A stretch of DNA of 64,000 nt, taken from the NCBI GenBank assembly GCA_037349315.1, contig JBAIAC010000026.1:29231501-29295500 (forward strand), given 5' to 3'. How positions within the stretch are numbered: position 1 is the first letter of the stretch; the number at the start of each line of letters is the position of its first letter. The notes under the pieces are model-generated. The model searched no databases, was not told the origin of the DNA, and saw only the letters and a list, made by a program, of their open reading frames with translations. This DNA is from Chelydra serpentina. Taxonomy: Eukaryota > Chordata > Testudines > Chelydridae. This document shows positions 20,380 through 30,553 of this stretch, one piece after another. The translations under genes and the position numbers were made by a program.

Positions 20380-21541
20380 ATTAATTGGAAAGCCTTTCAT
20401 ATTGATAGTACATTTGTTTATATTATCAATGTACGTATTCATTCATGTTCTCACGGATTTTTAAAGTCCAGCGTTTTCTAATGTAGGGCACCATTGGGCA
20501 ACACTTGGGTTGCAGAACTGAGGGTTCATTGGTTCCAATTTTCAAACATAGGGGTGGCATTTAATAAGGGATTTAGGGGTCCAGCTCTCATTGGATTTCA
20601 GTAGAAGTTGGTAGCCTTACCCTCTCAGGCACTTTTAAAGAGCCAAGCCAAGCTGTCTAAAGTTTAGTATCTGCATCCATATTTGGGCCCTAACTGACCG
20701 TGCTAAATAGTCAGGTCCTGATTTACGCCCTTAAATATAGTGCAGGGTTTATATGTTCATGGTGCAATGTTTAGTTTCAAACTTCCATGCTAGTCTGTTT
20801 AATAATGTAATAAAGCTATGTCACAGGTGGTAGATCTTATTAACATATAATTCTGTGTTTTACTTTCTGGCCTCAACACATCCCATTGTTCGGGGGGGAC
20901 GGGGGAATGAAGTAACAATGATATGAAACACCCTTTATATGCAAAGTTCACAGTTACTGAAGTTTCCCAGCATTAAAGTGAGGAAAGTGTCTACTCCTCT
21001 TCCAACCCTCGACTATTAAATAATGTCTACATTTTATGCATCAAATAGCCAGTAAAACACACACACACGCAGTATTCCATTTCATCAACACACAGCTCCC
21101 ATGAGTTCTGAAACTTCATACAGCAAAATAAGCTCCTCTCCAACGCACTGGTGAGCTGAGGGGTTTTTGTTCCTTTCTCACATGTACTAATTACATTCAG
21201 CTGTTTAAATGTCTTTTTTCAGTGGTATCTGAAGGACACTTAAAAAAAAAATTTGAAATGCACATCGCTCATGCACTGAGGGGTTAAATTATGACATTAG
21301 CCACAACCGGTGTAGTGTATGTAGCATTGCTCCTGCATGCAAAAAGGGTATTGATTGAAAACCGTGACAGATTAATTGAAAATATAATAGTTGAATATAT
21401 TCCTATAATGAATACATTCAGTGAAAACAGTCTGCTCACAGATATTCTGCCAAGAGAAAAAGAGGCAGAATGAACTCTTTGTTGGGAATTATTGGCTGAT
21501 CACTACTTGTAGCCATTAGTTTGCCATTCAGGTGATCATAG

Positions 21542-21660
21542 TATTTGTTATTTGTATTAAACTAGCACCTAGAGACCCTGATCAAGACAGAGATCCCACT
21601 GTTAGGTGCTATACAGAAGAGAATCCCTGGCTCCAAGTATTTATAATCTAAATAGACAGT
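21542..21660 (+). repeat. Diverged interspersed repeat (tatttgtatt...taggtgctatacag)
   Basis: 'tatttgtattaaactagcac', 'taggtgctatacagaaga' and 'agtatttataatctaaatag' match the opening segment of the repeat at 1860 and the pieces at 39739 and 62535. An old dispersed family I cannot name. Confidence 0.45.
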
Positions 21661-22257
21661 GTCAAACGTATAATTTTTTTAGAGCTGGTCAGGAATTTTT
21701 TGACAACACATTTTTCGTTTTTTTTTTTTTTTTGGTTATGTCAGTTCATTAAAACTTTTTACGGGAACGTACTGGATTTGATGAAACTTTAATCAGAAGG
21801 GCCTGTCCGGTCCATGATGGAATTTCTGGTCTAAACCAGAGGGGACAGCCAGTGAGAGAAAAGGTCACCTCAGAATAGCTAATGGCCCATAGGTTAGGAC
21901 ACTTGCCTAGGCTGTAGAAGACCTGGTTTCAAATCCATGTTCTGCCTGATTTGGAGAAGGGACTTGAACCCTCCTACATCCCCGGTGAGTGCCTTGAACA
22001 CGGGGCTTTTGACTATTCTGGCAGAGGTGTGTCTGGTTTTTTTAATGAAAAAATTGACAGGTCTCTGTTTTGTCCCAATGAAGAACAGGAACAGTTTATG
22101 AATGGGATGGGAAAATATTTCCTCATCTCCTAGTTCTCCTCATTTTTCTTTAAGGGACAATGTGAGCATCATGGAGAATAGCCGTCACTTTAGTATGAAT
22201 ATAAAATTCTGGTTTCTATATTACTAATCCTTGGAATTTAACATTTTTGTCTTACAG

Positions 22258-22341
22258 GTGAAAGAGGCCATGCAGAGAATCCATGACAGGGGCAATATAG
22301 GAAAACTTATTCTGGATGTGGAGAAGGCACCCACTCCACTG
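22258..22341 (+). CDS. VAT1L: VAT1L penultimate coding exon
   Basis: An 84-bp, phase-0 exon of 28 codons beginning VKEAMQRIHDRGNIGKLILD, bounded by acceptor cttacag and donor gtgagtga. The sequence matches the C-terminal part of VAT1L (vesicle amine transport 1-like), a cytosolic quinone-oxidoreductase-like member of the zinc-independent MDR family. The segment is the final strand and helix of the catalytic fold, where related reductases read G(K)xVL. Only the last two exons lie in the window; the NADPH-binding and catalytic domain is upstream. The substrate of VAT1L is not established. Confidence 0.92.
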
Positions 22342-25312
22342 GTGAGTGAAAAGCATTGTGTATATAACAGCTGTTATCATACAAATTACAATGTGTCAGC
22401 AACTCTTAGAGTTAATTATTTTGCCTGTGGTTTTCTACCAGATAAATATCACCCAAAGAGACAAAATCAAAACCAACTATCACAATCTTTAATTTGTACC
22501 GTAAGGTACAGTACAAATTGTAGTTCTTGTTCTGAAAGAGATTTGCAGTAAATAGCCACAGCAGTTCATTTCATAGGTAAAATGGTCATCTCTGTCTCTC
22601 AAAATGTAAGCTAGTATTGCCTCTGGAAAATCTTATTGGATTACTTTGATTGGGGAAAATAAAACTCTCAGCATCTATTTCTGTCTCTGATGGAAAACAA
22701 ATAGCTGTTCCATGTAATACTAGATTGCTACATTAGTGGAAATAATGCAATGGATTGAAGCCAAACAGACCAAAACCTATAAACACAAGAGAGTACTCCC
22801 CTTAAAACCTGCATATCTGCAGAATTGCCTTCCCAATGCCATATAAAGGATAGAATGTGTCTCTTTGAATTCTGTTGAAAATGCCAGGTATGCTGATATT
22901 TTGGGTAATGTCATGCTTTGTAAGCTTCAATGTAATGATAATTGTACTTGTTACTGGGCAGCACCTGAGAGAGAAGGGACATGATGGATCTACTGAAACT
23001 AAATGTGTTCAGACTGAGCACAGCACATCAAGATGCTGAGAGTAAAAGGTTACAGAGAGCATTTGGTAGAGGGAAGTCAAGGATCAAGCTCAAACTTTGG
23101 CTGTTTACATTGGAAAGAGTAATAGAAGAAAAGCAGGAACAAATTAACTATAGATCGGCCTAAAATGCACAGTTTGGATTCAGATCTGAAGTTCTCCCCA
23201 TTTGGAGAGAGGAGGTTTCGATGTGCTCTAAAATTGACCACAAGTTACTTAATACTGTATATAACCCTCACAAGGCAGCAGGAAACCTGACTTAAAGGCT
23301 ATTAGAGTCTCACACATGGAAACCAGACACTATTTGACACCAGACACTCAACTGAATCCTAAAACTATAAAACACAGCAGAGCAATAAAGAGTGAAAAAA
23401 GAGGAGGAGTCTCCAACACTGCATTAATACATATTAAGCCATCTATTCTCTTGATAATTCACATGCCTAATTGCCATTAGTGACTGTGGAAGCTACTGAC
23501 TTAGAAAGTGAGAGGATATATGATATATTTTCTCACAAACACTGAAGGGAATTCATTCAGAAATATGAGTAATTTCATAATGTCACTTGTGTGTCCATTA
23601 AAATAAGGTTGCGTTTATTTATTTATTTCATTTAATTTCCATGGGGTTTCAAGAGCTAGCAACAAAATCTAATAAAGCAACTATAATTTTGGCTGGACTC
23701 TTCTCTCTTCCCTTCCCTCCCCCCCCCCCCCCCCAAGTTTATAGTTATTCATTGCCCTTAGTTAGGGAATCCAAACTGCAGTATGAACATTAGAGTATTT
23801 CATGATTCTGTTCTAATTCATAACACTAGAGCAATACTATTGCAAACTCATCTGCTACTCTGAAGGTAAGTATTTAGCTGTATTGGACTTTGGCATCAGA
23901 AGTGGGATGAAGGGATCCAAATGGACCAAGGAACTCCAAAAAGAGAGAAACACGTTGGAAACAATAATCCACAAATATATTCCGAGCAGTAGGGGAAAAG
24001 TGATTGTAGCCATTTTCCCCAGGATTACCTCTTCTTCTTCTGGTTTTCAAAGAATGGAAGAATACATAGTAAAACTGCCTTCTTTCCCCAAATATGTTTC
24101 CAAGTTGCTTGTTTGTTGTGAAATTAAGGAGTCAGGTTCTTACCGCAATAACCATTCCAGGGCATGCGTTATTAACTTATTGGTGCCCTCATGCAATACA
24201 CTCCTCTGAGGCTGACATGACATACACCCCTCTGAGGCTCAGCCCACTAATGAACTCTCCATTGTGGATTATTGTGATCTATAGGCAGAAAACTAAATCA
24301 AAGCTTGATGGTATTAATGTTTGGTTTTTCATTCCTTATTTCATACACGTTTAGAAAATATCTATAAAGTCAAATGAGGATTTCACCATGTACCAAGTAG
24401 GATAGTCCTAGTTAGCAAGAAACTTCAGTATCCATGGTCTATGCAGATGAATGCAACAAAGATGTCTCATGGAACATGTAAAATGAGTACAATTCTGTTT
24501 TGTGCCTGTTGACCTCAGTCAAATTGGAAAGATGCAATGCAAGCATCTGTTGCATCTTTGCTATTTATACAGCATATAATAACCATTCTCATCTGGAAAA
24601 AAGATGCTGTGATCTTTAAATACTACTCTGGATTAATATTTTGTGTGGTTATCTACAACCCAGAGAAGTTCCTGCATTACACAATAGAAATCTAGCATCT
24701 GTCCCACCATTAAATTGCATTGTATTTTAACTGTAACAATGTTGATTCAGTACCTATTTATCCTATGGCAGCAAGTATACGCACATTCACATGCCCATAA
24801 AAATTGGTCCTATATTTGTTTTTATACAAAACAAATAACCATTTTGTGGGTTCCCAAGACACTGTGCCTCCTTGAATATTTGTAGGACTAGATGCCATCT
24901 ATTAACACTCACCAAAGTATCTTGCCATTTGCTTTTGTGAGACAACTGATTCGGAAGGATTCATAAAACACATGATGGATGCACTTTGAACCTCCCACAC
25001 ATTTTTCTTTCATATATGGGAGCCTTGATGTTATTTTGCTACCGATTCACACATCAAACCCAATTGCACAACTGTCGTACATAGCAGCTCTTGATAAATA
25101 ATTCAGCTGTGTAATCCTTTGGAGAATGGCTCATGATCTTACTCTGAAATTGATGTACAACAAACAAATCTTTTGCACAGATAGAATGTGCATTTTCAGT
25201 TTTTAACAAAGCTTTCTTTTTTTTAATGTCACTTTATCAGGTGAGTCAAGCTAAAATAAAAATAGCTGAAAATCCACCGTAAACATCGTGATTTCCTTCA
25301 TTTTGTCCACAG
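22342..25312 (+). other. VAT1L: Last intron of VAT1L
   Basis: GT at 22342 (gtgagtga) to AG at 25311-25312 (tttgtccacag). A 2971-bp AT-rich intron. It contains a 16-base poly(C) run at 23719-23734 and no clear mobile element that I can identify. Confidence 0.85.
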
Positions 25313-25411
25313 ATGGCCAATGACAGCACAGAGACAAGCGAAGCAGGAGAAGAGGAGGAGGACCATGAAGGGGACAATGAGAATAAAGAACGCATGCCAT
25401 TCATCCAGTAA
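25313..25411 (+). CDS. VAT1L: VAT1L last coding exon (acidic tail)
   Basis: Thirty-two codons plus TAA at 25409-25411, in phase with the exon at 22258. The peptide starts MANDSTETSEAGEEEEDHEG and ends KERMPFIQ. It is the acidic, low-complexity C-terminal tail typical of VAT1L and outside the enzymatic fold. The internal Met at the exon start is not a translation start: the exon is preceded by a pyrimidine-rich acceptor. The strong conservation of a tail with no known fold suggests a binding role, which is inference. Confidence 0.93.
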   Translation: MANDSTETSEAGEEEEDHEGDNENKERMPFIQ

Positions 25412-28400
25412 CCCTTAGGGATGGGGGAAAACAGAAAGATTGATTGAGTAGAAGGGAACAAGACTGGGAAATCTATTCTGTGCATCAGTGAACAAATGCT
25501 GTAGTACAGTGTGTGTTGTATTTGTCTGCAGCCAGCTGAGCTATAAATTGTTGATCATTGTTGTTTTGAACTCAAGTGCCATTCCCATCCAGTGCAGTAT
25601 TATGACATTCCATGGTGTGACAGCCAGTCTGTGGGAGTCCCATTGATTTTCTTTTCCTATCTAAAAGCCTTATTAACGTACTGCGTAATTTTAGATGGGC
25701 ATCTTTCTTCATGTGAATTTGTGTACTGTTTTTTTCAATTTGGAGATTTGTTTTTTTAATTCCCTGCCCATCGTCTGGTATTCTCCGGTAATCAGAGGGA
25801 GGGCTTTCAGTTTGTGGACTTTCAGTAAATAAGGTCAAAACATAGCATTTCTTTATGACACACAAATAAGAGGCTGCAAAGAAGACAAATTCTGTTTCCC
25901 CGAATCGTGCTACTTCATCTCATAAACAGTTCTGTCTTAAGTTTTAAAAAATACCTCATTTGTAAACCTAGATAATATATGGTAGAGTCTGAAAGAAAAT
26001 CTGCCGGAAGTCATTAGTAAGCGGCTTGGATTAGTGTCGTATAACCACATTAGTCATCAGCACTACAAATTAAATGGAAGTTGATGCCTGGTGTCAAGTG
26101 TCATGCTTACTGTTGATCCCCCTATGTACCATTCCCTTATATTACTTGCAAGGAAAAGTCAATGGGCCACTTTTTCTGCCCAGTGCTTCTTAACCATATG
26201 AAACTATTACCAAATTTACTGTTGATTCAATGGCACCTCTTCCCAAGGTTTAGTTTGAGCTAGCTGTGTCCAAAAGCCGAAGCAAGCGTATTCTTAGTGA
26301 TATTTAAAAGCTGGCTAACAGTAGGGATCATTGGTTCAGCACATAGAATAGATGTTATTTTGTTGGCTGAGTTTACACTTCTGAAATCACTAATGGACTA
26401 ATAAGCTGAGTAATGGTGCCGAACTCCTACAAAGATTAATCAATTTGCTCACAACTCTTAGGCCTCAATTCCATCTGCACTTATGCGCATGAATAACTTT
26501 ACACCGTAAATGAGTAATCCCATTGCAGATCTGCTCCCTTGTGTAAAGTTAGTCACATGTGGAAATGTTTGCACGATCGAGTCCTTAAGAACATGTAGCG
26601 TATCTACCTCCCAGTAATGGAAACGAAAACAAAACACGACACTGAAATAAATATGCTTGTCCCTATCTTCCATTTACTCAAGTTGCAGCTAGTCAGTTCT
26701 TCCATGGTCCCTTTTTATTTATTTTTTATTTTTTTGTGACTGCAGCCACTCACAATAGAAGCAGTAAAGGAATGTCCAAGACTTCATATTCTGACAATTC
26801 CCTTTTGGATTTAATATCTTTTTTCACATAAGAAAACACTTCTCCCAAATGCCAAGTTAGCTGATCTGCTAAACCTAGGAGCATTATGTAGTGCTCGAAG
26901 TGAAAAATGGGTTTCTCAGGCTTTTCTCAATGTGATGGGAAAGATAAGTCTGGATGACTTGTGTGTGTGTGGCTTTAGAAGATTCTCTCTTCTTTTTCTT
27001 TTTTTCCTTCCTCTTTTCCTGTTTAATCCATGCTGCCTGAGTAGCAGTGTCCATCTCTTTACTCTGTGTTCATGCAGTTTTTCTTCTAATACTAGTTAAT
27101 TGTGCAGAATGTTCATTTTAAATGAGTTTTCTGTGGGTTGAAAAAAAATTACAACTAATGAAAAAAGCCAAATAGTCAGTTTATAGAGAAAAATGCCACA
27201 GCAAAAGCTGCTGTTGAAATACAAAACAGAATTTCAGTTTTTTATAGAATTTAATGCAGAACTTCAGTATAATTGTATCATCTTGTCATACCAGTGTTTA
27301 TCTAAGGTATTAGTGCCACATTAGGCCCAAGTTTGCCATCAGAATACAGACCAAATGAATTCAGTGAGAGTTTTACATGCATTGGGACTGCTAAATTGGG
27401 CCTTTAAAGGAATCGCCATTTAATTTTTGTTACATAAGATGACAACAGTAAGAAAAATGGTTGGTTATGTTTGTTTAAAAGTTACTGTAGCAATTTTGTC
27501 ATGCAGCACACTTCATTTGACTCCAAATGGAGCAATATTGCTAGTAACCCTGAGCTGGCAGTAAAGTGGCATTCCCAAGGCCTTAGGTAACTAGGGCAAG
27601 CAGAGTAACAAACCAGTTCTGTTAATACCACAGTATTGGTGGGACTGCACTTAATCTTTATTTGACTTGAAAGGAAATTAACGTTCCTAGAATATCTGTA
27701 GAAATGATAGAGGACAATGATCAAAATAAACCGTTTTTCTCATTCTTTCTGGTTATTTTAGTGAGGCAAAAATACGTCTGATGCAACTCATGCCAATTTA
27801 GAGCCAGTTTCTGAGCTCCAAAACACCACCTTAAAGGGCTGGAGAAATTCCACTGGATACAATGAATTTCCTCCGGATCTACTCTCCCCTAACATGGGCT
27901 AAATTCTACTCTCCATTATGCTGGTGTAAATCTGGACTAAGTGAAGATCCTGTCCTGCTTCCATTGAAATGAATGGGAGTTTTGCAATTAGCTTCAGTGG
28001 AAGTAGGATGGGGGTCTCAGAGCAGAATTTGACCCACTAGCCCTAAGAGTTTACTGAAACTTCACAAAAGGTGGCATCTCTTTTGTCTGGCATGTTACAG
28101 GCCATTCAGAAGAAAATGATAGTAGTTAGGCTGTTGTTACTGAACAAAACCCTCTCACAGTCTAAACAAATATTTGCATTTATCACTTGCTAACTCTGTC
28201 AGTTAAACAACTTCTCTCTAGATAATTGATTGGTTTGAAATAAATTATTTCTCAATTTTGCCTTAAGGAACTGTGAAACCTTCTCTTTAACTTAAGTCTG
28301 AAGTGAACTGAAACGTTGTTTAATTGTCTTGTTGCTTTAGAGCTTTTGTTATATTGTGCCTACAAAGCAAATTATGTTTACATAAAAATATAAATAAAAT
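25412..28400 (+). other. VAT1L: VAT1L 3' UTR (end uncertain)
   Basis: The stretch after the stop has no repeats that I recognise until about 27740-28040, where a palindromic element with 'ccattgaaatgaatgggagt' lies. AATAAA hexamers at 27725-27730, 28239-28244 and 28393-28398 are candidate poly(A) signals. I cannot choose between them without transcript data. Confidence 0.4.
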
Positions 28401-28749
28401 ATTACGCATAGCATTACCCTGGACTGGTGTCACTCACTCTAGTATACTGCTCCTGTTAAGAAAAAGAACATTTTTATTGCAAAATACACTGGACCAGAGT
28501 CATTAAAACCAGCTGAAAACTACCTTTCTCAGATTGCATTGAGATAAATCTGGGCATGCACATTAACATCAGAGGCGTTCTTTTCCCTTCAGAAAGTAAG
28601 ATATTTTTAGCTAATGGGCTCAGGTTATTTCCCCTCCTTCCTGATTTACACACTGGAGCTCTATTTAAATCAGTCGAGCCTACTTGTGTAAGTGAAAGAA
28701 CCACGCACATGGTTATGATCTGAAACAATCAGGATGGACTGGTTGGAAG

Positions 28750-28890
28750 GGAGGCCATGTGGCTCTGTGCACAGTAATGGGAGTAAGAAGACCTGACTTC
28801 TATTTGCAGCTCTGCGACTAACTTGCTATATGGCCTTGGCCAAGTCACTTAACAGCTCCCTTCCTCAGTTTCCTCATCAGACTCTGATTT
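28750..28890 (+). repeat. MIR-related SINE fragment
   Basis: 'tggccttggccaagtcactt' followed by 'cctcagtttcctcatcagac' matches the MIR3-type core (…gggcaagtcacttaacctct…cagtttcctcatctgtaaaa). Diverged. Confidence 0.55.
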
Positions 28891-29449
28891 AGACAAATAG
28901 CCAATATAGTACTAAGGGAGCCTTCCCATATACTGATATTGACACTGGGCCATATTCTTCCCTCAGATGCATCAAAACCAGCTATCTAGGCATTTAAGCT
29001 TGGAATTTCAAAGATACTCCCATTAGGAGTTAGGCACCAAGGTGCTTTTGAAAATCTAAGCAGGCTTTGAACTGCATCTTTAAATGCCTTAATACCTTTA
29101 AAAAGCTGGCCATTAAGTCCTGACTCTGAAAGGTGCTGAGCGTCCCTTAGCTTATGTTAAATCCCATGGGAGTTGAGGGTGCTGAGCACCTCTCCAAAGC
29201 ATTCAGCACCCAGCAGAATCGTGGCCCTTACTGCATACTACACTCATCACTATGAGACCAGTGAATGAATTTGACACAATGAGCTAAAACTGTGTTGTAA
29301 CTTTAACTTTCAGTTTACTGGCTGTTGCAGGTTTAAGTCAAGGGTATGTTTGTAGTTGGTGCCTCCTTCCCCTCACAGGAGTGTTGTAAGTATTAAGTGG
29401 TCAATATCTGTAGAGTGCTTTGACAAAAAGGGCTATGTAAGTGCCACGT

Positions 29450-29475
29450 ATTATTATTATTATTATTATTATTAT
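29450..29475. repeat. (ATT)n microsatellite
   Basis: About 26 bp of uninterrupted ATT repeats at the end of a segment reading 'gggctatgtaagtgccacgt', which resembles the tail of an old SINE or LINE. Confidence 0.85.
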
Positions 29476-29623
29476 GCATGGTGTCCCTAAGAACATGAAA
29501 CATCTCACAGCCAAGTTCCATCCACTCCAGGTGTTTTGATTAGACTATATTCTTCTGAATGCATTCTTACGAGCTCTATGGATATGTGTGATTCACATCC
29601 TAAAGATTGGGTGTGCTTTTAAT

Positions 29624-29650
29624 TATTGCGAAAGCCATCAGATCATTAGC

Positions 29651-29682
<32 letters not shown>

Positions 29683-29742
29683 AACACACTGGTATATACA
29701 TACACACACACCAGTGCTATTGATCTAATGGCTTTCACAATA
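29624..29742. repeat. 119-bp imperfect palindrome around a (GT)14 run
   Basis: The left arm from 29624 ('attgcgaaagccatcagatc') and the right arm ending at 29742 ('gatctaatggctttcacaat') are complementary over about 33 bases with four or five mismatches, continuing into GT and AC repeats. (GT)14 is at 29655-29682. It could be a MITE or a hairpin-forming expansion. No convincing target duplication. Confidence 0.65.
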
Positions 29743-30289
29743 TTTTATATATAAACCAGTGATAACTTTATACACATATATCCTCTCAGCACACCTATTA
29801 AAGTGATATTTTTGATTTAGTAGCTCCATCAGAAGTGTCTCGTGTGAATTTCCAGTTCTCCAGTGACTTCATTGCTAAAGTACCCATTTTAACTAGCTGA
29901 CTTTTTCAGGGCCATTACTTCTTACTCCCACCTTTTTTTCAATAGGAAGTTTCCATGGCTAGTCCAAATGACTTGACATTTCAGAACAAATGTCTTTCTG
30001 AAGGATTGTATAAAGTGAGGCATCCTTCTATCTAGTGAGTTCCTTTAAATGAGCCTCTTTGAATTAATGAATGCTTGGTATTTTCACATGGTTGCTTAGA
30101 TTTCAGATAATACTGAAACCCGGCTGTACTGTGTCATGATACCTATGGCACATGAATACCACCTCTGATGTTGGACTGCCAGTAGTATAGACAGATTTCT
30201 ACATTCCTTGCTTGGGTTTTTCAGCAGGATTTTTTGCCTGGAAAAAAAAGGACAGGGGTTCCAGACCTACAAGCTCCATTGGTTGCTTG

Positions 30290-30553
30290 TTCAGCTATCA
30301 ACACAGCCACCAGTCATGTTTCCTCTCAACTAATTAGCCTCTTAAGATTGGTCTATACACCTGGACCATCATGTTTCTCTGACTGTATAAATATCTGTCT
30401 GAAGTATAATTTCATTCCATGCATCCGATGAAGTGGGTACTAACCCACGAAAGCTTATGCTGAAATAAATTTGTTAGTCTCTAAGGTGCTACAAGTTTTT
30501 CTTTCTTATTTTCATTTTGCTGACACAGACTAACACGGCTACTACACTTAAAC
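30290..30553 (+). mobile_element. Retroposon with hammerhead-like motif, longest copy
   Basis: The unit includes 'aattagcctcttaagattgg', a 'gtataaatatctgtctgaag' segment, the structured motif at 30421-30460, 'gttagtctctaaggtgctac' and the 3' end 'cagactaacacggctactac'. The 3' half recurs in inverted form at 20286-20379, where a 13-bp duplication proves retroposition; part of the 5' half flanks a CR1 at 43423 and 45839. The 5' boundary is approximate. It may belong to the Penelope-like class, but I cannot show that here. Confidence 0.65.
30421..30462 (+). ncRNA. Hammerhead-ribozyme-like motif (degenerate)
   Basis: CCGATGA at 30425-30431 stands where a hammerhead has CUGAUGA. After one extra A comes a perfect 6-bp stem, GTGGGT (30433-30438) with ACCCAC (30443-30448), then GAAA (30449-30452), the second conserved strand. 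GC-TTAT-GC follows, as a short stem III. Deviations: C for U4, the extra A, G where the cleavage-site H is required (30462), and weak pairing for stem I. This copy is unlikely to cleave itself. Confidence 0.4.

Larger units (their letters stand above)
1..22257 (+). other. VAT1L: Inferred VAT1L intron (repeat-rich)
   Basis: This stretch lies upstream of the first recognisable VAT1L exon, which begins at 22258 with a splice acceptor. I found no earlier VAT1L coding exon, so it is inferred to be intron, or partly exonic sequence I missed because short exons are hard to see by eye. It holds MIR fragments, hAT MITEs, CR1 copies, a Cry SINE and the full-length Gmr1-like element, annotated separately. 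The parts at 6640-8920 and 16100-20270 hold little beyond AT-rich DNA, small palindromic repeats and homopolymers. Confidence 0.6.

Noticed and set aside
25246..25485. Minus-strand ORF over the VAT1L last exon
   Set aside because: Antisense of a clearly coding, splice-bounded + strand exon.
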